Below are positions 1-10,409 of a stretch of 64,000 bases of DNA, piece after piece (position 1 is the stretch's first letter; every line of letters starts with the position of its first letter). A model generated the notes under the pieces. That model was not told the DNA's origin. It did not search any database and saw only the letters and a program-made list of their open reading frames with translations. Made by a program: the position numbers and the translations under genes. The DNA comes from Aphrocallistes beatrix (taxonomy: Eukaryota; Porifera; Hexactinellida; Sceptrulophora; Aphrocallistidae): the NCBI GenBank assembly GCA_963281255.1, contig OY725491.1, positions 2,108,001 to 2,172,000 of the forward strand. Direction: 5' to 3'.

Positions 1-366
1 CGTATACAATCGGATTAATAAATTGATTTAACACAAATAAATAAATTTAATATATATCTACTGTATTATATAGCCACCACGCGTTATTCTAACTAATGAT
101 GTTAACTAATACTTCGCGTTACATAATCATTCGTAAAGAAAAATTTTTAAATCGAAGAGCAACGCAATCTTACGCATATAAGGTGTTACATAAGGGGCAA
201 ATTCCCATTCTAATATATTATCCACCGTTTCAATCATTCATAGAATCATTAAAATCTGAAATTCAAGCAATGAACTTGCTGATATATATCCCTTTAGGCT
301 AATTAGTCTCTCAGTGCTGAGAGAGATGACTGCGTATTAAACGTAAGCAGAGTGAGCATCACTGAA

Positions 367-3300
367 CTAACCCACTGAGCAGTCTGAGTTCTGAGTACAG
401 GCAGACGAGGAGTGAGTGAGGGAGCAGAAGCTGCTCGCTGAGTTGCTGGAGGAGGTGGAGCTGTGCAGATGGATCCCTACCTGCAAATAAATTGCGTAAA
501 GTAAGCTCTTCTCAGTTATTATTAAAGAGAGATTTTAAAAGATCAGCTGTGAAGGGAGCTAAACTTTAAATTAAGCTAACCCAATCTAACTAACTCTGAA
601 TTTCTTTCTCTGTTCAAAGAAGTTAAGCTGAGTGACAGCCATCGAGTCCATAGTTCGGATCAGTTGAGGCGTGTCGGAGTACCAGGAGTGTACTGACACG
701 ATGCTCTGATACTGCAGTGTGGGACTGATGCTGATGGCATTCCTAGTTGGAGGATGGAATATAGACCTTTTGATTTTTTTAAAAATTCCTTTGCATATAT
801 TCCTAAATATTCCTATGTTCTAGCACACATTAATTTCAGACTGAGCATGTCTCTGTACGAGACTTACTGGTCGACTTGTAGTCGTTCTAAGGAGGACTCT
901 TCTGACTGAATTCTAACTTCAATTAAAAACTTGCTGTCTCTACTGGTTATCTTGTTGATTTCTGTCCATTGAAAGCTCTAAATAGATTGCATATCTGTGA
1001 TAATTAAGATTTTCTCTCAATCTTCATTTATTCTAATTATACTAGATACAAATAGAAGAAAGGTATTTGATAGTTCTTACTAGCTCAGGTCTATTTCTGT
1101 TCTCAAAGTTGAACTGTGCAATCCCATTCAATCCAATTCCAATCAGCTTCTGAACATGATTCTTATCCTACAGCATTATTCTTTGTCAAGCATTATAAGT
1201 TTTGGTTTTTATTAGCGCATTTCATATATTCATATTCTCACACTTTTTTGCAAAATTGTATATCAAAGTATGAGATCTCAACGATTTTTGTTGAGTAATT
1301 CACAATTTAGAAACCCATTTTCGCACGTTTATGTTATAGAATACATATTCACATCTCTAGTTGATTCCTCCTGAAACTGCATTATCTGTCTCTCAACCAA
1401 CAATTTTAGTCATGTCTGTCAGTAAATGGAACGTAATAGTGTGCTGAATAGCGGTCTGCACGAATTTATCCTGAACTATATAGCTTGGTAAATTATTATA
1501 TTGTATTGAACACAGTTCCTCAATTCTATAATTTCATAATATCTGTTAGCAATTAAACGGAATATTAAACACACCTTCACTTCATAAAAGTGCATTCCAT
1601 AAGATGGTAATTCTTGTACTAGTTCCAAATATCTACAGGAGAAGGTAGTGGAATAATTGTTTGTTCTCTAAGCTCATATTTTTGGGGAACAAAATGTATC
1701 CAGTAATGATAACTTGTAATGTATAATCTTACGTTGAAATGGCTTCGCTAGCTGGCAAGCCTTTGAGGAGAGAGTACTGAGAGAGTGCTTCCCGCTCACT
1801 GGTTGAAAGATTGACTATCAGTTTGTACATAATTATAAATCTCAGTTCAACTCACCAATCACTGAGTACCTCTGCGGGGAGAGAGCGGGTAAATAAACGT
1901 AAACATTCGAAGCCTCTTTTACTAGCTTTCTCCTCTCTAAAAACAGTTCCTAGTTGAATTTAACTGTAACACAACCTTTTTGCAGTTCACTTCTAATTTG
2001 AGTAACTAAGAATTTGCGGATAAATCGCAGTAGTCAGCGAAGTTTGGCCCTCAGAGTCAGTTTCAGATCGATTTAGTTTAAAGTCTGCCTATTTATAGTT
2101 AGTGACGTCACTACGGACTTTGTAGTGTACAGTAACCATGTCAGTGCGACATCTTCAAACGGGAATAAATTTAAAATGGTTGTAGATTCGTAGCCTACTA
2201 AAAATAATACCCAATAACCTGGTCAATGACATTAACACGACACGAATGACAAAATATATCCCACGATTAAGAAATTCACTCTCAACACGAACACGGTTTT
2301 CGTTGTGTCGTGCTTGGCCAAATGAAATTTAATGATTATCTTAGCATAGCGGCCTATAGCCTGGATCTAGACAGATGGCTTCAGTGCTGAAAGAATGGTT
2401 CGGTAAGAAGGGAGCGGAGCAGGTGTGGGACGCAGCAGGGATCTACCCAGACAAACTGTACTACGGAGGTGGGAGAGCTGCTGAGGACCTGAAGGAGCTC
2501 ATGGCGCGTAAAATAACACACATCCTGAATGTGGCAGATGACGTGCCGAACTACCACCCCGAGGAGTTCACCTACATCAACCTGCGTGTGAGGGACATGG
2601 GACAGGATAAAGGGATAAGTCGAGTGTTTGAGAACGCGTTTCAGGATCTGGACGCTATCATGCAAGATGAGAGTGCACGCGTGTTAGTGCACTGTGCTGC
2701 TGGAAGGAACAGGTCGGCTACCTTGACGATAGCCTACCTCATGCATAGGGAGGGAGTGACGCTGGAGAAAGCGCTGAAGAGAGTGAGCAGCAAGCGGAGG
2801 GTGTTCATTATGAAAGATAACAGACACGAGTTAATGCAGTTTGAAATGAAGAAATTCGGAAAGAATTCAATTCAGATAGAAGCATTCCTAGCAACGTAGC
2901 GGGTTACGAATCGTAATTTAGTATTTCATTCTTACACTAACCAACAGTTATAGCAACCAACTATTTATGTATTGTATGTATATGAGGTGAAATGTAGTGA
3001 TCTTATCCTTGATAGATCTTATCATGTAATTATAAACCTAAATAAAATGAAAACTTCGGGCGTGTTCGGTTGAATGTGCAATAAACTCTGCTTATTGGGA
3101 CACTTCCGGTATCGATATTTTGTCCCGATTAAGCAGAGTTCCCAATTACTGATGTAATTTAGTATTAGCTTCTACGTGTGGGAGCTATTTCCTTCCTAGA
3201 CATTTGTCTCAATTAAGCGGAGGGAACTCAGTCCTATTGAACTCACGTTGTGAAGTTACCAAGGTGTATCTAGGAAGAAAGTATGTGAATAAAATGTGTG

Positions 3301-6300
3301 AATATTCGCAAACATTGAGTAACACATGCAGCGGCGGCGCCAAGGTAGAAGTGGTCCAAAGTCCCGGTTTAACCGGACCAACCAGACCAGTGGCGCCGGC
3401 CCAGACATGTGCATATTAGCTGTACGCACTTGTAATACGATAGCTGCTAACTTGACGAGAGTCTGTTGTTGGCAGTGCAGTGTTCCCTACGAGGAGTGAG
3501 ATGTAGAAAATATTCATTATACTAGAATTATCTCTGAATCACTAAAATGAACTAAAATTAAAACTTTGACAGAAAAATTTATTCTAGATCAATACAATTT
3601 TGGGCGGGCCTCTCGCCTTTTTCTTTTCTATTGAGTTAATTCTCACGAGTGTCCCGTTTTTACAAGAAATTTCTCCATCATGTCCCACCTTTTAGATTCC
3701 AAGTAAATACTTTGTTGTTGTATCCCGCCTCATGTTCCGCAAAATTCAACGCCGCGTCCCGCTCTTATCATGGCTCAAGTTGGTATGTATGTATGTATGT
3801 ATGCCTGTTCTTTCATGCAAGCGCTGCAAGTACATTGAGTTGCCCCCTCCCTACATTCAATGGTTTAGCGAATTCCTCACCGAATAACGTATATAGAAAT
3901 CCACAATTCCATACCCCCTTTCAATTTAGAGAGGTTATGCTATGCTAATATATATTTTGATGTTTCAACTGGGAAACTGAAAACTGAAAGAACAATGAAC
4001 TGAAATCTTTCAACAAACGATCAAACCAATTATTTATTCGCTTTACGCTTACTGCTTTCCTCATAAACTAGCGCTCCATCTAGAGATGGCAACTAAAGAG
4101 GACACTCTGCTATTCAACCCCATTTTGATTGAGAAGGGAATCGAATTGCTGGACAAGTCACATCCAATCGTGGACGTGTCAACTCATAACTGCATTCTGA
4201 GGCCGCTGGCTATCGGTGACTTCAACAAATCGTTTGGAGATCTGTTATCACAGCTGAATCCGATCGGAAACCTCGACAGCGACAAGTTCAAGAGACGGTT
4301 CGAAGAGCTGCTGGACTCCAACGGCAGCTACTACGTCCTCGTGATAGAAGACAAGAGCTCGGCGAGGCTGGTAGGGGCGGGTGTGCTGATACTGGAGAGG
4401 AAGTTCTACAGGTCTGGCTCCTCCCGCGGGAGGATAGAGATGCTGATCGTGGATGGGAAGCACCGAGGGAGAGGGTTCGGAGTCCTGCTGGTGCGCGTGC
4501 TGACTAGCATCGGACAGCACCTCGGTTGCTACGCGGTCAGTTTAGAGACGCTACAAGACAACCTTAACTTCTACCGGGACAAGTGCTTCTACCAGAAAGA
4601 GCTGGACATCTACATGGAGCGAGACTACCCTGATGTGGTACTGCACAGCAAACTCAAATAGGATTTTGGTATATTTATTCAATATTAATCATCTTTATTA
4701 TTGGGCACGAATAAAATATTCGTATGTATGTCAACTTGAGCCATGATAAAAGTGGACATGGCGGGACGTGATAGGAAAATGTGATAGGAAATTATGGAAT
4801 TCATAAAAGTGAGACCAAATGGAGAAATTTCATTAAAAGGAGACACTCGTAAAAAAATAACTCAATAGAAGAGTAAAAAAAGCAGGACGTCTCGACATAT
4901 ATGCTATTTATGAACAAATAAATGTTCACAGACATTTCTTAAACTAAATAAAAATATCTAAATTGATTGTAGAAAGTAACATTACACTCCAGTTCAAAAC
5001 CACACCGCCTGTCATTAAGTGAGTGTAGTATCCTGATAACACAAACACCCAACTCTACCTGGTAGATAAGCTGCTGGCACTGATTGTAATACTGATTTAA
5101 TGCCATTGCGTCTTGAAGATGTCTGAAGTTCTCGATATACACTCTAAAGAGCATGTAGATAAAGATCCTGTGAATTCATTGTCCAATTTCACTTCATTAA
5201 TCTGTTTAGGGACAATTTCATAGAGAAAATCAACTTTATTTTATTGAATTTCCAAAAAGCTATAGTGATAGATGGAACCATGATGTGCAGTACTACGTAA
5301 TACATCACTGGCTTCACTGCAGTAGTTTCTAGATCAATTACTTGTCTAGCCATACTCTGCCGAAATGCTTCCCTGTCCCTAGTACACTCACAGTGTGATG
5401 TACATTTATTAGTTAACTAGTATTAACAACATAATGAGGATATCAATACGTATGTGTGCTATCGTTAAACTCACAGGACTCCGAAGTGTAGGGTGATTAT
5501 ATCTGGATAAGTGTCAGAGACTTGCTCCACTACGGGACGGCCTGGGTGTAACCAGTATTGATACTCGCTGTGGGGATAGAAACTCAATAATTAACAATAC
5601 AGAAGTGTATATAGAATGAATAAAGAGAACAATTCATTCCAATATTATAGTCTAATACTCGCTCCTTCTATCCACTCGTTCTACTATGTCCATGCATGTG
5701 CATACACATTCTAGCCTTATCAACAGCGTAAGATGGCGAGTGGAGAGTTGGTCCCGGGTGAGAGGGGACTGCTGGTAGTGATAGAGGGACTGGACAGAGC
5801 TGGGAAGTCCACGCAGTGCCAACTACTCGGCAAAGCACTGAGCAGCCGCAACCTGCCTAACAAGCACCTACACTTCCCAATGAGAACGACAGCGATCGGC
5901 AAAATCCTGGACGACTACCTGAACAAGCGCGCGGAGCTGCACGACTCCGCAGTGCACCTGCTCTTCTCCGCCAACAGGTGGGAGTGCGTGCCCGCCATGC
6001 TGGCGGACCTGCGCGGGGGCGTGACGCTGGTGGTGGACAGGTACGCGTACTCAGGGGTGGCCTTCACGGCGGCGAAGCCCGGGTTCTCTCTGGACTGGTG
6101 CAGGGGACCGGATGTGGGACTGCCCGCCCCGGACCTGGTGGTGTTCCTGACACTCCCACAGGAGGAGGCCGGGGGCAGAGAGAACTACGGAGAGGAGAGG
6201 TACGAAGTGGACGAGTTTCAGAAGAGGGTGATGCGAAACTTCGACCTGCTGCGCGAGGGCCACTGGAAGTTAGTGGATGCGTCTAGGCCCATCGAGCAGA

Positions 6301-7409
6301 TCCACAAGGACATTCTGGAGCTCGTGCTCTCCGCCAGAAAGGAGGCGAGAGGAGACGTAGGGAGGTTATGGACCAGCTAGCTTCTCACTTCTCTCATGCA
6401 CTTACAACCAATTTTATTAAATATGATAGCAGAGATAGATAATTACTCGCAGGCCAATTCTATGTGGATTAAAATGGCAGATCTTAAGCACAAGCAATAA
6501 TCTAAATGTAGGAATAGAATGCGAGCATATGATGAAAACCTTTTACGCCATCATATGCTAAGAAATAATGAATTTAAAACGTACATTGCACAATCTAGAT
6601 TGAAACAGCACTGCTTACCCATTGACGTCATAGTATAGTCCGAAATACTCCTTGTCTCTCAGTTTGAGCTGGATGGCAATTATGCTCAGCAATTCGCTGG
6701 CGAGCTGAGATGGCTAAAGAGAGAGAGAGAGTTAAGAGTGAGCGAACTGGACAATATACTAACATGTGTGATGCACCAATACTTGAATATTCTGAACCAT
6801 TACAAGTGTGAATCTCATTTATTCATTGGAGTCTAGGATAGGCCGTCTTTGTCACTCTGTGTCTGTGGTGAAGTTATTCCAGGGCTGTTGCCACCGATAC
6901 GGTCGGTCCGGTTTCAACCTGACCACTTCACACCTGATGGCTACGGCCTTGTATTCTAAGCTAACGTGGACTGTGATTTTTGAAATGGCAACCAATGAGG
7001 ACATAAATCTATGCGTATATTTATTCGCAATACAGAACAATGTTGATAACTTCAATACGTAGTGTCCTTGCACCATGATGTAGCAGCTGTTTCGCGTGTC
7101 AAAAATAAATATTTAACTTCTAGATGTCAATCACTCCTACAAAAAGCTAAATACTACCTACTCGGTCACTTTAACTTTTAAATCCAATTTCAAGCTAAAT
7201 GTTCCTACCACTGAATTCGTAAATCCAATAATTCCCCCTTGAAAGGTCAATTTGCATCTCTGTATCACAGCATTAAGATTAACCAACCAAATATCTTCTA
7301 AGACTAACTGCAGTAGAGATGATTCTATCAAACTTACTTTTATTTGGATGCATACTTGGGATCCGTCTAACAGGTTGATGCAGCAGTTCCTAACATTCAC
7401 CTCTGGCAT
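367..7409 (-). CDS. FERM-domain protein, FRMD4/FRMD6-like, multi-exon
   Basis: Read by eye from splice signals on the minus strand. Exons: 7338-7409, 6619-6704, 5475-5567, 5059-5143, 3430-3486, probable 16-nt exon 1856-1871, 1733-1814, 1575-1632, 1081-1167, 868-977, 595-742 and 367-480. The exon phases agree at every join and the product is about 335 aa. It matches a FERM domain. F1 has LLDGSQVCIQIK and KEYFGLYYD, followed by YWLHPGRPVVEQ and LHFGV then VYIEN. F2 has LVKLAAIVLQ. F3 has ELPSYGMHFYEVK, FQWTEINK, KFLIEV and VHSWYSD. The end is a 37-residue Ser-rich tail with a stop at 367-369. TAG lies directly before the start Met. FERM proteins link membranes to cortical actin and polarity or Hippo signalling; which paralogue this is remains open. 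About 20-25 residues of F2 seem missing, so one small exon between 1872 and 3429 may be unfound. The long C-terminal part of vertebrate FRMD4 is absent. The phosphatase, GNA1 and dTMP kinase genes lie in three introns on the opposite strand. Confidence 0.85.
2375..2899 (+). CDS. Atypical dual-specificity protein phosphatase
   Basis: A complete intronless frame of 174 aa. The active-site loop HCAAGRNRSA sits at residues 106-115, with catalytic Cys107 and Arg113, the Cys-x5-Arg signature of dual-specificity and tyrosine phosphatases. The probable general acid is Asp74 in RVRDMGQD. The protein is only a catalytic domain, as in small atypical DUSPs; no targeting domain or transmembrane segment is seen. 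It probably removes phosphate from Ser/Thr/Tyr of signalling proteins, but the substrate cannot be told. It lies antisense within an intron of the FERM gene. It is clearly more GC-rich than its flanks. AATAAA follows 142 bases after the stop. Confidence 0.93.
   Translation: MASVLKEWFGKKGAEQVWDAAGIYPDKLYYGGGRAAEDLKELMARKITHILNVADDVPNYHPEEFTYINLRVRDMGQDKGISRVFENAFQDLDAIMQDESARVLVHCAAGRNRSATLTIAYLMHREGVTLEKALKRVSSKRRVFIMKDNRHELMQFEMKKFGKNSIQIEAFLAT
3041..3046 (+). promoter_or_regulatory. Poly(A) signal AATAAA of the phosphatase gene
   Basis: Canonical AATAAA 142 bases after the phosphatase stop. A second AATAAA lies at 3080-3085. This is the first good signal downstream on this strand. Confidence 0.6.
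3085..3245. mobile_element. Diverged pogo/Tigger-type MITE relic
   Basis: Contains the phrases TCCCGATTAAGCAGAGTT and CAATTAAGCGGAGGGAA, and a middle segment TAGCTTCTACGTGTGGGAGC, all shared with the better-kept MITE at 55,776-55,967. The ends are too worn to define a target duplication. Confidence 0.55.
3430..3486 (-). CDS. FERM gene exon (F2 helix) easily missed
   Basis: A 57-base exon between a CTCGTAG acceptor and a CAA/GTGCGT donor on the minus strand, phase 0 at both ends. It encodes 19 residues including LVKLAAIVLQ, typical of an F2 helix. It is listed apart from the gene because it is too short to show up as a long frame and separates the introns that hold GNA1 and the phosphatase. 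Confidence 0.75.
3598..3805 (+). mobile_element. MITE of the ACATGCCAAC family, worn
   Basis: Shares with 21,441-21,632 the order: GGCGGG, a CT-rich run, GAGTGTCCCGTTTTTAC, TCCATCATGTCCCACC, TGTCCCGC-like blocks and TTATCATGGCTCAAGTTGG. The left end is degraded. A short (GTAT)n run follows at 3784-3803. Confidence 0.6.
4086..4661 (+). CDS. GNPNAT1: Glucosamine 6-phosphate N-acetyltransferase (GNA1)
   Basis: A complete intronless frame of 191 aa. It is a GNAT-fold enzyme that transfers acetyl from acetyl-CoA to glucosamine 6-phosphate in the UDP-GlcNAc pathway, in the cytosol. Visible family marks are the N-terminal LFNPILIEKG segment like human MFDPSLL, the LRPL strand at residues 38-41, SSRGRIEMLIV at 112-122, the acetyl-CoA loop HRGRGFG at 126-132, and QDNLNFY at 157-163, equivalent to human PQNVGFY in the substrate site. 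The length is close to the human enzyme (184 aa). The gene lies antisense in an intron of the FERM gene. It is GC-rich relative to the flanks. Confidence 0.95.
   Translation: MATKEDTLLFNPILIEKGIELLDKSHPIVDVSTHNCILRPLAIGDFNKSFGDLLSQLNPIGNLDSDKFKRRFEELLDSNGSYYVLVIEDKSSARLVGAGVLILERKFYRSGSSRGRIEMLIVDGKHRGRGFGVLLVRVLTSIGQHLGCYAVSLETLQDNLNFYRDKCFYQKELDIYMERDYPDVVLHSKLK
4710..4715 (+). promoter_or_regulatory. Poly(A) signal AATAAA of GNPNAT1
   Basis: AATAAA begins 48 bases after the GNPNAT1 stop codon, just before a MITE at 4727. Confidence 0.6.
4727..4905 (-). mobile_element. MITE of the ACATGCCAAC family, reverse orientation
   Basis: Starts TCAACTTGAGCCATGATAAA and continues with GGCGGGACGTG, GAGAAATTTCATTAAAAGG and CAGGACGTC, the reverse complement of the copies at 3,598, 21,441 and 23,406. 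It lies directly after the GNPNAT1 poly(A) signal. Confidence 0.65.
5733..6380 (+). CDS. DTYMK: dTMP (thymidylate) kinase
   Basis: A complete intronless frame of 215 aa, nearly co-linear with human DTYMK (212 aa). It phosphorylates dTMP to dTDP with ATP for dTTP supply. The P-loop GLDRAGKST is at residues 19-27, HLLFSANRWE at 75-84, the DRYAYSG motif at 102-108, SLDWCRGPDVGLPAPDLV at 119-136 and the lid GEERYE at 153-158. The start ATG is the first in frame. It lies antisense in the 1,051-base FERM intron between exons 6619-6704 and 5475-5567. It is the most GC-rich stretch of the first 10 kb, unlike its AT-rich surroundings. Confidence 0.96.
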   Translation: MASGELVPGERGLLVVIEGLDRAGKSTQCQLLGKALSSRNLPNKHLHFPMRTTAIGKILDDYLNKRAELHDSAVHLLFSANRWECVPAMLADLRGGVTLVVDRYAYSGVAFTAAKPGFSLDWCRGPDVGLPAPDLVVFLTLPQEEAGGRENYGEERYEVDEFQKRVMRNFDLLREGHWKLVDASRPIEQIHKDILELVLSARKEARGDVGRLWTS

Positions 7410-7930
7410 CTAGTGACTCAATAGGATTGACAATTCAATTAAACAAGTCTGAAATAACTTAATTTATTAAGCAAATTAAACATTCGGAATAGCGAACTCG
7501 TTCTAACAGAGTATACATATAACTCAGAGACAGTGATCTATGCTCTAAGTATGAATATGAATTTATAGAACCCAGCTAATCTCTAACACATAGAAACAGT
7601 GGTGAGATGTAATATATATTCTATTGTGATAAACCTCTAGTTCATGACCTCATTGAATGATGAAAAATGATTTAGCTGAGGTTAATTAAAAGGTTGGAAT
7701 TTGGAAGGCATAACTTCCCACCATGTGAAGAATGTTAATCTACTACTGTGTATGTACAAAACGATAACTTAAGAATTTATTTCAATACCGTTTGGTGTTC
7801 CTACAACTCCATAATCAATACCATGCACCAATAGGGTAATAGAGGTAGTTTCTCGTCTATAGCCCATGTCAGGATTTTGTCATTTATAAAGTATTTGGAT
7901 CACAGTGGACCCCATTGGACTCCTTAATGG
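7410..7930. other. Upstream region of the FERM gene, no gene seen
   Basis: AT-rich sequence upstream of the FERM first exon. It should hold that gene's promoter and 5' leader, but no clear TATA box or conserved motif was recognised. Confidence 0.4.
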
Positions 7931-8925
7931 CATACATGCCAATCGTCCCGTTTTGGCTGGACTTCCGGCTTTTTTTCGATATTTTATTAAGTCAATTATC
8001 ACTTGTGTCTCGTTTATACATGCAAATTTCTCCACTATGTCACGCTTTTTTTGCATTCCATGTATTATAATACAGGGTGGCTTTTAAGTTCTGTCCCAAG
8101 CTTCATTAGGTATAAAATTTCTTAAACTCAAACAATCTTAGTTATTATGGTCTTTAGAGATTGTAATTCGAATATTCTCAATGATTTTATAAGATTTTTC
8201 GAGTCTAAGAACTGGAACTGTGTTTTGTATGGTGAGTTTTGTGGAAAAAATATGTGTCCTGGCTCGCAGCGAAATTCGAGAATCAGGGCCCATTGCTTTT
8301 CAAATTATCTTTCTAGAGTCTTCAAATTCTAGGACAAATTAGCTCACACATTTTCCTCGAACACTCTAAATTTGTAGAAATATAGAATGTTTAGATCAGT
8401 ATATATTAAGAAACATTTGGATCAGATTTTTTGGTGATGTGAAAAAAAGTGCCATTTTGGGTGATTTTGCAAAACGTACCTAATTTGAAGTCGTGAAATA
8501 ATAACTTTATCTCGTTTTTGATAATGAATTCAATGGATTTGTAAAATATTTCAATGGTGAATGAAAGGTATCTGGTGCGAAATCGTCATGGAACATCGAT
8601 TTTAGAGTCATTTTTTACAGAAGCAGTGGCCCTGATTCTCGATTTTCGCTGCGAGCCAGGACACATATTTTTTCCACAAAACTCACCATACAAAACACAG
8701 TTCCAGTTCTTAGACTCGAAAAATCTTATAAAATCATTGAGAATATTCGAATTACAATCTCTAAAGACCATAATAACTAAGATTGTTTGAGTTTAAGAAA
8801 TTTTATACCTAATAAAGCTTGGGACAGAACTTAAAAGCCACCCTGTACTTTTCTATTGCATCCCGCCATGTCCTGCGAAATTCAACTTCGTGTCCCGCTT
8901 TTGTCATGACTCAAATAGGCATGTG
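7931..8925 (+). mobile_element. MITE of the ACATGCCAAC family split by a second element
   Basis: The left part (7931-8070) starts CATACATGCCAATCGTCCCG. The right part (8848-8925) has CATCCCGCCATGTCCTGCG and ends TAGGCATGT. The order is as in the 21,441 copy. A TA-flanked element at 8073-8845 sits in the middle, so it arrived later. Confidence 0.7.
8073..8845. mobile_element. Foldback MITE with long inverted repeats, TA target duplication
   Basis: Begins CAGGGTGGCTTTTAAGTTCT and ends with the inverse, TTAAAAGCCACCCTG, flanked by TA on both sides as in Tc1/mariner or pogo insertion. The inverted arms run for more than 200 bases; for example TTAGAGATTGTAATTCGAAT occurs near 8155 and its complement near 8750. 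No transposase is present. A second copy lies at 24,092. Confidence 0.85.
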
Positions 8926-9275
8926 TGTAATGGGGAGCTTTCTTTGGGAACGGAATCATTTCCATCATAAAAGCTAATATTAAATACAACGGTTAATTGG
9001 GTATTCAGTAGCAAAGCTGTCAATATTATTATCATTATACACTTCATTAGCAATAATATTGTTGCATTATATAGAAAATAACTAAGGAAACCTATTTAAT
9101 GATCATTGAACTGAAAGCGCATTCCAAAGATTTACGTATGTGCAATTTTATAGAGTGACAAGTACGAAAAATGCCTTAGAATCACTGAGCTTTGCACAAT
9201 GGTCTGGCAATTCCTTCGCCACACTATTGTGCAAGGAGTGATTCTAACAGAGGTATTTCTGTGTCATCCTCTATA
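8926..9275. other. No feature recognised
   Basis: AT-rich sequence between two transposon clusters. A short inverted echo around TTTGCACAATGGTCTGGC (9192) and its neighbour at 9230 is the only structure noted. No gene is seen. Confidence 0.3.
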
Positions 9276-9310
9276 ATCCTTACTATTAAAACTCGATTAA
9301 TGTTTATATA

Positions 9311-9786
9311 CACTAAGCGGACAAAAGTATTCGCACACCCTAATATTTCCATCATAATAGTAATAAAATGGGTATATTTGTGAAAGAGAATTCATACAAA
9401 ATATGCCATCTAATGCATTTCTGATTTTAAATTTGTGTTCTACGCATTCGAATTACCCAGTATATAAGCTTTCTATAGATAAAGTATTCTCTAAAGAAAA
9501 TTATCATCATCATGTGCCGAGCCACTAGTCACAAGTCATGACTACAATACATGATGGTGATATGTGGCAAACAGCTGCTCCTGGTGATGAAATTGTACTT
9601 TCGGGAGGAATGATTCTTTTGAAAGATGCTATACTGGGTAATTCGAATGGGTAGAACACGAATATCATATCAGAAATGCAATCGATGACATATTTTGTTC
9701 GAAATTCCCTTTCACAAATCTACTATTTATGACGACTATTATGATGAAAAATATTGGGGTGTGCAAATACTTTTGTCCGCTTAGTG
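9311..9786. mobile_element. Tc1/mariner-type MITE
   Basis: TA-flanked. The ends CACTAAGCGGACAAAAGTAT and TACTTTTGTCCGCTTAGTG are inverted and resemble Tc1-family termini (GGACAAAAGTATTCGCACACC). It is 476 bases long with no transposase. Confidence 0.8.
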
Positions 9787-9800
9787 TATATATATATATA

Positions 9801-10279
9801 CAGTACCCGGATAAAAGTATTTGTACACTATATTATTCCCCATACAAATAGTACTAAATTGGATCTTTTCATGAAGGGAAAAGTATTCAAACTCTAAGAG
9901 CTATTAAGAGTCTGATTTAAGATCGAAATCTTCACATTAGAATTAGTAATAGTTGAAGATTTCTACTAAATTACTCAACTCAATGAGTAAAGATTATCAA
10001 CCTGTGCCACAAGAGGTAGTACATTGCCATCATGTATAGTGATAAAAATATACATATGTGGCACAAAGTGGCAGTGATTGATAATTTGAAAACATTGGGA
10101 ATTAATAATTAATTAGAAATATCCTACAATAACTAATTTAAATGCAGAGATTTCGAATTTGATACCCGATTAGTTGTATCACTTACCGTTTCGGAGTTTT
10201 AATCTTCATGAATAGACCCATTTTAGTATTAAATGCACGTAAGATAATGAAGTGTGCAAATACTTTTGTCCAGATACTA
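9801..10279. mobile_element. Second, different Tc1/mariner-type MITE
   Basis: Ends CAGTACCCGGATAAAAGTAT and ATACTTTTGTCCAGATACTA, TA-flanked, separated from the first MITE by a short TA run. The interior differs from its neighbour, so this is an independent insertion. Confidence 0.75.
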
Positions 10280-10308
10280 TATATATATATATATATATAA
10301 TATTTTTG

Positions 10309-10409
10309 TACTAACCTCTATGTGTGAGAGCTATTCCGGTCCTGCCAAAAGTGGCCTGATTAAGCGGCTGACCCATTTAAACAGTGGCCCTATTAAGCGG
10401 AGTCGACTG
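10309..10409. mobile_element. Right half of a pogo/Tigger-type MITE
   Basis: TATGTGTGAGAGCTATTCCG through GGAGTCGACTG, then TA. It matches the right half of the complete copy at 55,776-55,967. Confidence 0.75.

Noticed and set aside
4939-5154. 71-codon minus-strand frame as a small gene
   Set aside because: Only its middle (5059-5143) is coding, as a FERM exon; the rest is intron on both sides.
5160-5400. Open minus-strand stretch as a membrane protein exon
   Set aside because: Joining 5475-5567 directly to 5059-5143 gives the expected FERM sequence in phase, so this stretch is intron.
5978-6286. 102-codon plus-strand frame
   Set aside because: Out-of-frame shadow inside the dTMP kinase gene, Gly/Arg-rich because of high GC.
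7158-7409. 83-codon minus-strand frame as a complete gene
   Set aside because: The first 24 codons are FERM exon 1, followed by a strong GTAAGT donor; the remainder is intron.
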